In this document: piece after piece, positions 21,301-27,301 of the stretch
How positions within the stretch are numbered: the stretch's first letter is position 1
Layout: every line of letters starts with the position of its first letter
Origin: Diphasiastrum complanatum
Lineage: Eukaryota > Streptophyta > Lycopodiopsida > Lycopodiales > Lycopodiaceae
Reading direction: 5' to 3'
Assembly: GCA_029204225.1 (NCBI GenBank)
Contig: CM055111.1
Location: 6,294,938 to 6,358,937, forward strand
DNA length: 64,000 nt
Notes under the pieces: model-generated
Databases searched by the model: none
What the model was told of the DNA's origin: nothing
What the model saw: the letters and a program-made list of their open reading frames with translations, nothing else
Program-made: the position numbers and the translations under genes

Positions 21301-22489
21301 TAACAAAAACATCTTATATTCAAAAGGAAGGAGAAAATGTTCAATATCAGAGAAGCCCCAACAGCAAAACTTCATACCTGCAACGGTGAGCGTCTCGATA
21401 TGACGTTAACACTGCAGTCTTCAAAAGTTCCAGGGACGCTTGCTCAAACCTTTGAATGCGGCTTATAGAAAGCAATACCAGTATCTCAAAAGCTGTCATT
21501 GGCTGGCAAGCGGTTCGCACTATGCTCAACAATTCCTGTCCTAAAGGCGGATCTTGCTTCACGGAGAAATTAACATGCAGCACTACCGTTCCTTTAACCT
21601 GCTCAAACATATCAGCATAATTGATTCTTGATCTCTTTTTTCCATTCTCCCTGGATTTCTTACCAATATCATCGCCATCCAAACTATTAAAAAAATGAAT
21701 AATGCCAGTTAGAATGCTGCGTTTGAATCCTTTGGCGGCAATTAGTAGGAGCTGATAAATAAGTGAAGGAAGATCCTGCGGCTCCACATGCCTCATCTGC
21801 CTAAATATTTTCTTCAAAAACTCTTCCGTATGGATCAAATCCATTGGTATTTCTCGTATTAAGCTTGCAATTTTCGTTACCAGTACATTGGACCAAGCAA
21901 GAGCAAGCAGGCCTTGCAAAACTTTGTTCCTGTATTCCTCACCCCTCATCTCAGATTCCTCGTCCTCATATCCTGGAACAATTACCTTATCAACATTGAA
22001 CATCATCAAACTTAAACATTGGGGAAGAAGCTGCAAACTGGCACATTCATCAGCCTGTTTCAACTCGCTTGCCTTTTCCAATTGGCTAACTATCGATTCG
22101 ACTACAGAAGGCAAACGGCGACGAGGAAGGCTTTCCATTTCTTGACACAAGAATGCCAAACAGTCCATTACCTGCTTCTCACCCGCCAGCTTTTGGGCGT
22201 GAACCAGCTCCAATAACTTAACTGTAACTCGAAGAAGCAAAGTAGCTGCATCAGATGAATCGTCGTTCTTAGCATCTGGTCCCAGAGCATAGAAAAGCGC
22301 CCTGGCATACGCCATAACAGACTGAAATGCATTCTCAGCCTCCGATAAGCTGTCAAATGCTTCCAAAATCGTCGAACTGGATCTACAAAGAATGAGCGCG
22401 GCAACTCGCTTCCTTGAGGTAAGGGGATTCTGGGAGAGGGATGCGGCCTTCACCTGCTCCACTACATCGTCTGCCAGCGCCATCGCCAT
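137..22489 (-). CDS. FANCI: FANCI gene, spliced, 3' end outside window
   Basis: Plant orthologue of Fanconi anaemia group I protein. FANCI clamps DNA as a heterodimer with FANCD2 and is monoubiquitinated during interstrand-crosslink repair in the nucleus. Twelve exons, each with GT donor and AG acceptor, are collinear with animal FANCI. Landmarks are the N-terminal solenoid ending RIQRFEQASLELLKT, WDHIVPSIVQIGF, the LVLRK ubiquitination site followed by SQ motifs, RRCLSQQ, QEPLDHLLHCI and DIEWLISKLK. Conceptual length to the left edge is about 1350 residues, near the human 1328, so little is missing. Exons 1-9 read cleanly in one frame. Exons 10-12 need five ±1 homopolymer changes. Intron 2 is 16,142 bp and full of retroelements. 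It is either a functional gene with consensus errors or a young pseudogene. Confidence 0.95.
430..934 (-). CDS. FANCI: FANCI exon 11 (two frame breaks)
   Basis: Acceptor TCTGCAG|GTGG at 935-936 and donor GCCT|GTGAGT at 428-429. It encodes VVAGTVLLLASKLPP through AARALGSLTVCLS and EYPIVNSSTQNG, then DIEWLISKLK in another frame, then LLSIFTNMNLA back in the first frame. The first shift fits a T run (+ A4, 614-617) that should be one base shorter. The second fits a short run at 471-472 that should be one base longer. The two shifts compensate, so exon length stays in phase. Animal FANCI has the matching IVN and EVDWLITKLK. Confidence 0.85.
935..1808 (-). other. FANCI intron 10 (874 bp)
   Basis: Lies between donor CTGAG|GTGACT (1807-1808) and acceptor CTGCAG (935-936). 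Animal FANCI reads continuously across the junction, so no exon is missing. No recognisable insertion. Confidence 0.8.
1809..2809 (-). CDS. FANCI: FANCI exon 10 (two frame breaks)
   Basis: Largest internal exon, 1001 bp, from acceptor TTTGCAG|ATTT to donor CTGAG|GTGACT. It codes for the middle helical repeats: GLGKTQNFTPE, ARMLIGVLEVMIDAAL, a low-complexity linker, VAFALR, EKLYSNLSKLVG, then TPAGLILTALKCVHELIS and EMRPFLQELLASS. The stretch from about 2300 to 2105 is conserved with animal FANCI (EKIFQNL) but lies in a different frame from both flanks. Breaks sit at an A run (+ TT, 2303-2304, one short) and an A9 run (+ T9, 2096-2104, one long). They cancel, so phase is kept, but an unrepaired reading hits TGA at 2286. 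Confidence 0.88.
3051..3132 (-). CDS. FANCI: FANCI exon 9
   Basis: 82 bp, acceptor CTGGACAG|CGTG, donor CTAGGAG|GTACC. Encodes RARVSTGESFSLALLSLRKG and ends one base into a codon completed by exon 10. It replaces the acidic loop region of the animal protein, which is poorly conserved. Phase agrees on both sides. Confidence 0.8.
3224..3415 (-). CDS. FANCI: FANCI exon 8
   Basis: 192 bp, acceptor TTTGTAG|GACAAC, donor CAAGAG|GTATTC. Contains HIQEPLDHLLHCIHQLL, a near match to QEPLDYLLCCIQHCL of animal FANCI. That was one of the diagnostic matches for the gene. Confidence 0.93.
3539..3661 (-). CDS. FANCI: FANCI exon 7
   Basis: 123 bp, acceptor TGCGCAG|GCCAG, donor GGAGAG|GTATGA. Encodes SVREILYNSLPKLL and DLLWPHFCQFY, collinear with animal VRLMLYEGFYDVL and LLSQLKQFY. 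Confidence 0.92.
3743..4006 (-). CDS. FANCI: FANCI exon 6 (ubiquitination site and SQ cluster)
   Basis: 264 bp, acceptor TTTACAG|GAC, donor CAACAG|GTATTG. It opens with DYMVLVLRKSIF. The lysine codon at 3980-3982 aligns with human K523, the monoubiquitination site in LVLRKAMF. Downstream, SCSQSGSQ at about 3827-3847 keeps two SQ dipeptides (3839-3844 and 3827-3832) where animal FANCI carries the ATR-phosphorylated SQ cluster. The exon ends RRCLSQQ, identical to the animal protein. It is the most informative exon for function. Confidence 0.95.
4127..4363 (-). CDS. FANCI: FANCI exon 5
   Basis: 237 bp, acceptor TTTTTAG|GCTGTA, donor CTCATG|GTACCT. Encodes AVCFSQFAKEELYSLL, MLALLVQSCPPIMLEYG and LKECLDYFSILNKF, aligning with the animal segment that includes VLQSCSSKVTEAFDYLSFL. 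Ends in phase 0. Confidence 0.93.
4635..4835 (-). CDS. FANCI: FANCI exon 4
   Basis: 201 bp, acceptor TTGACAG|GTTCAG, donor CATGAG|GTAAAT. Encodes NSFGWDHIVPSIVQIGFVL and LGVRVLVAAFQSHEISRHE, matching animal HSWDHVTQGLVELGFIL and LGANILLETFKIHEMIRQE. Confidence 0.94.
5007..5088 (-). CDS. FANCI: FANCI exon 3
   Basis: 82 bp, acceptor ATTTCAG|AAGTTC, donor GGCT|GTAAGT. It joins exon 2 in phase 2 to give RSSYWASSILG and DSFMKA, aligned with animal HRSYVSTMILEVVKNS. Because no residues are missing between exons 2 and 3, the 16 kb separating them is a single intron. Confidence 0.88.
5255..5575 (-). other. Unassigned intronic ORF, 106 codons
   Basis: An open frame starting MELDQWLIPLAVAILQ in the acceptor-proximal part of FANCI intron 2. 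It has no motif I recognise and does not continue FANCI. A transposon fragment or chance ORF are both possible. Confidence 0.2.
5750..5850 (+). other. Exon-like GC-rich segment on opposite strand
   Basis: A stretch with acceptor-like ATCAG|GG and donor-like AGAG|GTGATT encloses an open frame containing LLWSTKTDEPDDVLKRM and EDKGKALARG. Its composition is clearly richer in GC than the intron around it. It could be an exon of a captured host gene or of the transposase-like locus to the right. Product not recognised. Confidence 0.3.
5985..6005. repeat. Alternating CG/CA/TA dinucleotide tract
   Basis: A short purine-pyrimidine alternating run (GCGCGCGCACACACATATAT type), a simple repeat with Z-DNA-forming composition. 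Confidence 0.7.
6040..6570. repeat. Diverged ~160-bp tandem repeat, 3-4 copies
   Basis: The phrase 'ATTTGTGAA(A)TG' preceded by 'TTTTT.GTGTCA.TTTTGCC' and followed by 'GTAAGATG..' and 'TGCCTA.AAGAATG' recurs near 6185-6300, 6345-6460 and 6500-6570. A related first copy lies at 6040-6140. Copies differ by substitutions and small indels. Non-coding. Confidence 0.6.
6651..6772 (+). pseudogene. BED-type zinc-finger fragment, left half
   Basis: From ATG at 6651 a frame ends in AHKWRCYHCGLEFRG immediately before the gypsy LTR at 6773. The W-x-C-x2-C start matches BED fingers of plant hAT transposases and BED-domain genes. The complementary RAKAHLLKL lies just beyond the right LTR. The finger is therefore probably split by the retrotransposon. 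Confidence 0.5.
6773..7123 (-). repeat. 3' LTR of chromovirus element A
   Basis: 351 bp, largely identical to 11789-12125 in the same orientation, with a 12-bp length difference near 6940. On the minus strand it follows a polypurine tract (AAGGGGGAGGGAG, 7124-7136), so it is the 3' LTR. The TG end next to the tract has mutated; the other end pairs with TGTCATAG at the far copy. Confidence 0.85.
7134..7328 (-). pseudogene. Integrase C-terminal chromodomain
   Basis: Encodes LEEILDSRETQTR, YLVKWNGQ and ATWERGSVFRKIFP, the beta-strand and helix pattern of a chromodomain. Chromoviral integrases carry this domain and use it to direct insertion to chromatin. It sits at the end of the pol frame, directly before the PPT. 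Confidence 0.85.
7441..7990 (-). pseudogene. Ty3/gypsy integrase zinc-binding domain and core
   Basis: KKDVQQYVTSCQKCQ supplies the CC half of the HHCC finger; the HH half lies upstream in a broken frame. The core has SLDFIVGLPK with the first catalytic aspartate. The second aspartate (normally in a SDRD motif) is replaced in IVSYQYNKF, so the copy is catalytically dead. Confidence 0.85.
8047..8274 (-). pseudogene. Acidic linker between RNase H and integrase
   Basis: A serine- and acid-rich frame (EDDDESEYTSDDDEDSE) between the RNase H and integrase domains. Probably inter-domain linker. No domain recognised. Confidence 0.45.
8268..8516 (-). pseudogene. RNase H domain fragment
   Basis: VLTDHESLRYL, RKARWAELMQEFDM and YRREKFNTVADALCR match the C-terminal half of Ty3/gypsy RNase H (TDHxSL ... 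RWxExLxxFD ... NxVADALSR). The upstream half, to about 8700, is shifted. Confidence 0.85.
8665..9237 (-). pseudogene. Reverse transcriptase, palm deleted
   Basis: At 9043-9237 the frame gives DVFPEDLPHGLPPSREVDH, the RT N-terminus. At 8665-8868 it gives ARYFRRFVKEYAQIA and the FIWESAHQESFDALK thumb/connection. The intervening fingers and palm with YVDD, normally several hundred bases, are missing. An internal deletion therefore removed the active site. Confidence 0.82.
9298..9720 (-). pseudogene. Retropepsin-like protease
   Basis: MVDNGAAHNFI is the aspartic protease motif (usually VDSGATHNFI) and IVLGRDWLYNLGP is the flap/ILG region. The catalytic aspartate is retained and the serine is changed to asparagine. 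Confidence 0.85.
9951..9992 (-). pseudogene. CCHC zinc knuckle of gag
   Basis: Reads CFVCMGEGHTVRQC, a complete C-x2-C-x4-H-x4-C nucleic-acid-binding knuckle, between gag and protease. Confidence 0.85.
10368..11006 (-). pseudogene. Ty3/gypsy gag (capsid region)
   Basis: Starts MTTPQGPDQPPERGIDELE at 11006. It has an acidic coiled-coil stretch (LNELVTKEQYLHLVTEVDEL), then LSKWKNIHALKQTPDHLQAIEASLSLGPMA and FLTEFLPKNELDRAWEA, the capsid-like core. The closely similar + strand gag at 13148-13771 belongs to the same family. Confidence 0.85.
11007..11775 (-). other. Element A 5' leader
   Basis: Untranslated stretch between PBS and gag start, without a long open frame on the element strand. No motif recognised. 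Confidence 0.6.
11776..11787 (-). other. tRNA-Met primer-binding site, element A
   Basis: TGGTATCAGAGC on the minus strand, one base inside the 5' LTR. Complementary to the 3' end of plant initiator tRNA-Met. Confidence 0.85.
11789..12125 (-). repeat. 5' LTR of chromovirus element A
   Basis: 337 bp, bounded on the + strand by TGTCATAG and CGTGACA. Pairs with 6773-7123. Confidence 0.85.
12126..12236 (+). pseudogene. BED-type zinc-finger fragment, right half
   Basis: Directly after the LTR a + frame reads SLNRAKAHLLKLTRPDYH. This supplies the H-containing helix that would complete the WRCYHC finger cut at 6772. One base is out of register across the insertion, and it stops at 12186. Confidence 0.45.
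12237..13147 (+). other. Leader-like sequence before second gypsy gag
   Basis: No gene recognised. Short frames only. The segment could be the 5' leader of the gag at 13148 or remains of the BED-finger locus. No primer-binding site was found. Confidence 0.35.
13148..14160 (+). pseudogene. Second Ty3/gypsy gag, opposite orientation
   Basis: Starts MATPEETPNSPGKAIDELE and continues with an acidic coiled coil. After a stop at 13403 it resumes with PNLFKDLKPQTFNGKDKD, LSKWKNIHALKHNLDHL and EFLPANELDRA, then a shifted basic tail to about 14100. It is clearly homologous to the minus-strand gag at 10368-11006. Only gag remains. Confidence 0.8.
14214..15953 (+). mobile_element. Penelope-like retroelement fragment, left arm of inverted pair
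   Basis: About 1.74 kb, imperfectly repeated in reverse orientation at 16757-18462. Read across frames, it shows an N-terminal helical segment, an asparagine-rich stretch, NLSQHQVSFSDKKLLGLGLD, LAQNQNIVIK-type and YLSEGNIQLLDVN segments, and FLPKVHK followed by RPICFYNN. The order is characteristic of Penelope-like reverse transcriptases (SKGL.F motif, IKPADKGG, LPKIHK..GRPI). The palm and any GIY-YIG endonuclease are absent. Many shifts and stops. Confidence 0.6.
14745..14820 (+). repeat. Asparagine-codon-rich low-complexity tract
   Basis: AAC/AAT-rich run coding for poly-asparagine in the element frame. The mirrored GTT/ATT tract is at 17880-17945. Confidence 0.7.
15954..16756. other. Spacer of the inverted Penelope-like pair
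   Basis: About 0.8 kb between the arms. It holds T9/A9 homopolymers near 16248-16300 and a repeated phrase 'CTATTGATGTCCA.ATTTCT' (16483 and 16540). No coding frame recognised. Confidence 0.5.
16757..18462 (-). mobile_element. Penelope-like retroelement fragment, right arm of inverted pair
   Basis: Reverse-complement relative of the left arm. On the minus strand it gives FFSDKKLLGLCLGF, FSRQLRFGCFFKKTSDKPN, TNPPSGTHQSS (cf. the WTPP segment of these RTs) and FKVHKPVLVRRFICFYNN. The arms differ by many substitutions and indels, so they are either two separate insertions or an old inverted duplication. Same N-rich tract and same end points as the left arm. Confidence 0.6.
18463..21010. other. 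AT-rich intronic sequence
   Basis: No gene or domain recognised on either strand. It includes an (AAAT)n/A-rich stretch at 18539-18587. Open frames such as 18589-18894 (minus) have no motif I know. Confidence 0.6.
18539..18587. repeat. (AAAT)n and poly-A low-complexity tract
   Basis: Six AAAT units followed by A-runs. Confidence 0.85.
21011..21230 (-). other. Open read-through extension of FANCI exon 2
   Basis: If the exon 2 donor is not used, the FANCI frame stays open for 72 codons to a TGA at 21011-21013. It encodes FERALQNLVQYSILFS and CVREASKLLKRIFAAIF. This would give a truncated FANCI of about 460 residues. Splicing to exon 3 matches animal FANCI without a gap, so this is not a normal exon. 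Confidence 0.35.
21231..21290 (-). CDS. FANCI: FANCI exon 2
   Basis: 60 bp, acceptor AAATACAG|GATC, donor GCAAG|GTTTTG. Encodes RICEDNHDLLFCKLIQELHA, aligned with animal LQLLQGSKFLQNLV. Its donor opens the 16-kb intron. Confidence 0.85.
21378..22489 (-). CDS. FANCI: FANCI exon 1 (N-terminal solenoid)
   Basis: 1112 bp from the ATG at 22487-22489 to donor TTGCAG|GTATGA. It encodes about 370 residues, all in one frame: MAMALADDVVEQVKAA, LLRVTVKLLELVHAQK, LQLLPQCLSLMM, MRGEEYRNKVLQGLLAL, LPSLIYQLLLIAAKGFKRSI, VKGTVVLHVNFSVKQD and LLSISRIQRFEQASLELLKT. Collinearity with human FANCI residues ~40-400 is strong ([56 protein letters not shown]). A second ATG lies two codons on; the first is chosen because stops precede it. 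Confidence 0.96.
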
Positions 22490-22744
22490 CTCCTAGAAAC
22501 AGATCATAGCAAAGCGCAAAGGAAAATGGAGAAAGCTCGAATGGATGCGAGAGAGAGAGACAGAGAAAAAGAGAAAAGAGCGCCAAATTTTGAACTCGAA
22601 AACGGGCGCAAAGCTTGGCCTGCGATCCAAATTTCGAAACACCTTTTTTACCTTAATATTTTGTCATGGGCCCAAATATACTTCAATTCAAGGCTATCTA
22701 AGGTATGACTCCGGCACACTTGAGAAGGGGAGATGGAGATGAGC
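22490..22744 (-). promoter_or_regulatory. FANCI 5'UTR and proximal promoter
   Basis: Short upstream region between the start codon and the MITE. It includes a CT-rich initiator-like tract (CTCTCTCTCTC near 22550) typical of plant promoters and the E2F-type site. No clear TATA box. Confidence 0.45.
22580..22587 (-). promoter_or_regulatory. E2F-type site upstream of FANCI
   Basis: TTTGGCGC on the minus strand, 91-98 bp upstream of the start codon. It fits the plant E2F consensus TTTSSCGC. E2F control is common among S-phase and repair genes. Occupancy is inference. Confidence 0.5.
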
Positions 22745-22825
22745 TTAGGGGCTCTTTCCATGCTCACCCCCTCACCCGTGCCGTGCATCACTCTACGTCA
22801 CCTTTTCACCTGAGAGAACGGGTGA

Positions 22826-23060
22826 CCTGTTTTGTCCAAGAATTGATTTTTGAAAAACTTGCAAACCCTTTCACTTGGTGAGCAACCCGTGTTGTTGCCT
22901 GACATCACTTTGTCCGAGTGAGGGGGTGAGCAACCCGTGTTGTTGCCTGTTTTGTCCAAGAATTGATTTTTGAAAAACTTGCAAACCCTTTCACTTGGTG
23001 AGCAACCCGTGTTGTTGCCTGACATCACTTTGTCCGAGTGAGGGGGTGAGCATGGAAAGG
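22826..23060. repeat. 120-bp tandem duplication inside the MITE
   Basis: Two nearly identical units starting CCTGTTTTGTCC at 22826 and 22946. Within them GAGCAACCCGTGTTGTTGCC occurs three times. Confidence 0.85.
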
Positions 23061-23079
23061 CGCCTTTCTATGCTCACCC

Positions 23080-23290
23080 GGGCATGGTGACGTTTTCCAA
23101 CAACACGGATTGCTGAACGGGTGAGAGGTTTGCATATTTCACAGAAATCAGCTCTTGAAGAGAATGGGTCATCGTTACCCCCTTGTTTGGGCATGGTGAC
23201 GTTTTCCAACAACACGGGTTGTTGAACAGGTGAGCATGTTTGCATATTTCACATAAATCAGGTCTTGGAGAGTCCATTCTCTTAGGTGAA
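23080..23290. repeat. ~109-bp tandem duplication, second MITE half
   Basis: Two units starting GGCATGGTGACGTTTTCC at 23081 and 23190, about 90% alike by eye. Confidence 0.8.
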
Positions 23291-23348
23291 AACGTGACGT
23301 CACCTAACGTAGAGCCTAGTCAAGGGGTGAGCATGGAAAGAGCCCTTA

Positions 23349-24032
23349 TTTATCGTTGGGTGCAAAGAGGTTGTACTCTTATCCAAGGGGTCTAGCAAGA
23401 TTCAAAAGTGGATTAATAAGAGTTGGTTAGATCTACAAAAAATTTCTTTGGATGTAGCAAAATTCAAAAGTAACTTAATGCATAAAAAAAAAGTTTTGAA
23501 GCTATGTTTTTTGTCATTTTGAAGTTTTGATTCTCAGACTTGTAAATCTAAAAAATAGATTTGAAAAGTGAATTTTCATAAAACATCATTAGTTTTCCAT
23601 TTCTAATCACTAGTTTCATGGATTTGAAGAACTAGGAAAGAAAGAAATGTGAAAATTTGTGTTAAACTTGAAATGACAAATGGAAATGGAATTGGAATAT
23701 GAACTTAATGGAAACATTAGCTTGAAGTAGTTAATTAAAGTTTACATAGAGATTAGCTTTGATATTTGCTTTGGATTGAGGCAAAAGTAGAAAATTGCTT
23801 GGTGTAGTTTTCTCTTAAGCTTGGATTGAGCTTGCAAAAAGTAGGCTTGGATTGAGCTTACAAACAAAAAGCATTGAATGAGTAAAAGTAAATGCTTGTA
23901 TTTGCATTGTATTATGTAAGAATTGAAGCATTTCTATCATTCTAATTAGAGTTACTTGTTGTATTTGCATAATAGGAAAACACACGCAACTAAAATGGAT
24001 TAAACCAATTAGATCTATCACACTCATCTAAT
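23349..24032. other. AT-rich sequence before gypsy gag
   Basis: No gene recognised. It may be the leader of the gypsy element whose gag begins at 24033. A GCTTGGATTGAGCTT phrase repeats at 23818 and 23845. Confidence 0.4.
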
Positions 24033-24828
24033 GTGGCACACACTCTTGAACTTTTATACCAACAAATTCAAGCCACTAATAAAAAGTTTCTTGAAATTAG
24101 TCAAAGAAACCAAGACTTATTGTCTAGGTTAGCCAACCACCAGAAGCATGTAGTTCCACCTTCCGTAAAATTGTTTAAGGGGGAGAAGAAAGATCGGAAC
24201 TTGCAAGTGGTAAGTTCATGGCTTAATGTATGGAACAAATACTTTTGCATGAACCAATGTGAAAAGTTGTCCACTGTAACTATGTTCCTTGAAGGAAGAG
24301 CCTTAGTATGGTGGGATGACCTAGTTGCAAAAGGCCATCAACCTTGTACATGGGATGATTTTTGCATAGTTGTTAGAGAATACTTCCTACCACTATTAGA
24401 TGACTATGAACACTTTTGAAAGTTGAGTCATTTAACAATGAATAAAGGTCTAGAACAATTTATTCAAGATTTTCATGAGTACCTAAATCCACTTTATAGT
24501 GACATTCCACCAAAGGTACAAATGTTAATGTTTATTGATGGGTTACCAAAAGATTACCAAGTGGATGTTCGTAGAAACCATCCAAAAACCCTAAAGGATG
24601 CTATTAGGGCTGCAAAGTATTTTGATGACACACCTAAGCCTAATGAGCCAAAGAAAGGTTTTCAATTCAAGAAGAATGATAGGGAAGCTGTTAATGAAAC
24701 ATATCCTAATTCCAACAATCCTAAAAAAAACAAGAAAAACTTTAAAAACCATCAGGGTGACAAAGATATAGTTGAAACTTGTAAGAAGAACATGTGCTTC
24801 AAGTGCAATGGTGAGGGTTTGAAGAAAC
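24033..24828 (+). pseudogene. Ty3/gypsy gag, cut at the zinc knuckle
   Basis: MAHTLELLYQQIQATNKKF, ALVWWDDLVAKGHQPCTWDD and EYFLP, then after a stop at 24418 LEQFIQDFHEYLNPLY and KVQMLMFIDGLP. This is a typical retrotransposon gag core. The knuckle begins MCFKCNGEG and is cut by the copia LTR starting at about 24829. Confidence 0.85.
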
Positions 24829-25754
24829 AAAACGTTTCCAACTACAAAACCTTGCTAGCTTTCAGCCCTCAACCTGAAAGTCGAAGGAGACGAAGACGAA
24901 CGATTTGCGAACACGAACGAGATCCCTTTGCGGTCCAGTACAAGAGAAAGGCATATGAGCAAAACGAAACTCATTTTGCCCTCACGCTCTAAAGAGTACC
25001 AGCTAAGATCATGCAAGTACCCAGAAGTACAGATATCTGATCTGATGGTATGATGTCAGTAGATACATTTTAGGTCGTGGCTAATCTGCTACTCTTGTTA
25101 CTCCCTTACTAGTTGCTTAATCACTCTAATCTTAGATTTACATAGAGCGACCATACTTACTGGATGATACTTGACATATAGATCAACAGAATACACATAC
25201 AGTGTAATGTAATAGTCTAATGCTAGTAAGCAATCAAGATGAAAAAAAATACAGAATACTTGTCCGCCTGCGTGCGAAGACAATTTTGTCTAGGATCAGA
25301 AGATCCAACTGTCCGCTAGTAAAGCGAGACGATTACTCATGAGAGAACCGCGTTTCTCTCACGCCAATGCACTGCGTGGGTATGCACGTAGTGCTCAAAG
25401 AATCAGAGAAAAGAAATCAGTAGGTGATATTGTAGCCTTCGCGCACATATTAATTCGTGTTGTGTCTGATCTCGAATGCAAATGTTTTCGCTGTTAATCG
25501 CGTGTCTGAGTGTCTTCTTGTTCATTTTGAATTTCGCACTTTGGTTGAAACTATGTTGAATGTTGTATTAATTTTATGAACGTAGATCAGTAGTGACTAA
25601 CTACACTCTGGAGGACTGTAGAGTTGGCAGTGTCCAGCGATCGCATCTGAACTCCATCCGAGCTAAAGAGAGTCATGACTGATTCGCCTTCGCGAAACTT
25701 TTTCGAAACTTTCGCGAATCCGACGAATTCATCAGTTGTCACACATCCCCAACA
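24829..25754 (+). repeat. 5' LTR of nested copia element
   Basis: Starts TGAAGAAACAAAA and ends CCCCAACA directly before the PBS at 25756. Its first ~190 bp recur at 28211-28456, the truncated 3' LTR. The 5' copy lacks about 55 bp present in the 3' copy. Confidence 0.7.
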
Positions 25755-25755
25755 G

Positions 25756-25767
25756 TGGTATCAGAGC
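25756..25767 (+). other. tRNA-Met primer-binding site
   Basis: TGGTATCAGAGC one base after the LTR end CCAACA. Confidence 0.8.
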
Positions 25768-25868
25768 GCAACCTGTCAAATTCTGACATAGCCAAAGGAG
25801 CTATCAGATCCAGGAGGCCAAGCATTCAAACAATCAACCATCAACAAGAAAACAGACTTCAAGAAGCA

Positions 25869-25987
25869 ATGGCTTCAATCAGCAGCATGCAAAGCAAGAT
25901 CTGCACAATACTTGATTCTTCAGGATCTAACTTTCTAGCCTGGAAAATTAAGACATCTTTGATACTCAAGGGTGAAGGACTATTGTA
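25869..25987 (+). pseudogene. Copia gag N-terminus
   Basis: MASISSMQSKICTILDSSG then NFLAWKIKTSLILKGEGLL, cut by a stop at the gypsy junction. It is nearly the same as the gag at 47387, whose frame continues past ILKGEGLW. Confidence 0.8.
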
Positions 25988-26980
25988 AAGCTGATTCAGG
26001 TGCACCCGGCATGCCCTGTAAGACTCTAAGGAGTGACGCTCCCTAAGGTCTCAGAGCAAGTTAGAACGTCAAGGACTGAGCCTCCGACCTGTGGTGAGCC
26101 AGTCAAGTAGTCACAAGTCATAAGCTAGCTCTGGAGCTCGAGTCATGGCCTAGTCAGGAAGCAAGTTGATTCTGCCACCGGGACGGCTCCCGGGACCCAT
26201 GTCCGAGAGCCAGACTGATTCTGCCAGGCTTGCCAGGCTTAATCAGCAAAATAAAAACTAAGTCCTAAAAAGCGTGCTTTACTAGAAAGCACTATGTTTC
26301 ATAACAGAGGGAGTGCGTCGAATCACAGCAGAATTATAGGGGGAGTCCGGCAGACAAAAACTTGGACAGCTCAACCAGCGCCTGGAATCCAGTTGCCAGA
26401 TCTCAGCTCCCTCTACCAGCACGAGCCAGGCACAATGCCCAGCATGTGTTGGTGGCCCCGAGACCGGTCAGTCTATGTATGAATGTAACCTCTTCCAAAT
26501 CTAATAAAGTTGATTCTTGGGGATGATTACCATTTCGGTTTTGCCTCCGGGACTGGTCCAAGTGGAAGGACCTTTACTACAACCTTTTTGCGTCACCGGC
26601 GCCTAAGGGTCCCTGTCATCGACATGGGGCTTGCCGCTATGCCAATTGGTCAGTTTGGCGACCACTATGCCTTGGGTTTCATGTGTGGCTTGTCTTGCCT
26701 TTGATTACCTTTTGGGGACGGATTCTGAGTTGGCTTTCGGGTTGGTTGGGATTCCAGTTTTCTTAAGTCTGGTTAAGCTTGTTATGTTTCTGAGTTGGCT
26801 TTTACGTAAGTGCATGATGGATGAATGCTAGACTTAAGCACGTGTTGGGAAAACCGCTCAAGTCCCAGTGCCCTTTGAGGCGCCGGCGCAACATGTGGTA
26901 TCAAAGCCGACTAGCCGGTCAGCTACGCAAGTCTCACAGGGATGGCCACATTTTGGGATTTGTCAGGACAACCGTTGCGC

Positions 26981-27165
26981 AAGGTGTTGTCCACAGTGTA
27001 AGCACGGGTGCGTCCACGGTCGGGGTGGTCGGCAGAACGGGGGACTTGATGAGGCAAGGTGCTGCCCTTGAGGTGTAAGCACGGTTGGTTCCCGCGGTTC
27101 GGGCCTGGCACCGTCTGCACGTAGGACAGATGAGACAATGTGCTGCCATTAGGTTGGTGAAAGCA
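26981..27165. repeat. Imperfect 75-81 bp repeats, three copies
   Basis: AAGGTGYTGYCC followed by GTAAGCACGG recurs at 26981, 27056 and (as AATGTGCTGCC) 27137. Confidence 0.6.
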
Positions 27166-27301
27166 CGATCAGGGATCCTCTATGTTTGCTTTGGTTAGTA
27201 TGTTTGTTTGTGGTGTGCTTGTTTGGACCTGAATAACTCCTGGTTGCTTAACTTCTTCCAGGTGAGCTGATCTAGTTGGGAGTTAAAGGAGGAATTTACA
27301 T

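Larger units (their letters stand above)
22748..23345. mobile_element. Tourist-like (PIF/Harbinger) MITE, possibly two fused
   Basis: Outer ends form a 22-bp perfect inverted repeat starting GGGGCTCTTTCC (22748-22769) and closing at 23324-23345. It is flanked on both sides by TTA (22745-22747 and 23346-23348), the target duplication of PIF/Harbinger elements. A near-palindrome of the same end sequence at 23046-23078 suggests two MITEs head to tail. No transposase. Confidence 0.7.

Noticed and set aside
22798-23290. CRISPR-like regular repeats
   Set aside because: Only two units per family, diverged and inside a TIR-bounded element in a plant genome. They are MITE tandem duplications.
26294-27149. 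Cluster of short ORFs in the GC-rich block
   Set aside because: They arise from GC-rich LTR and leader sequence on both strands, and none shows a domain.
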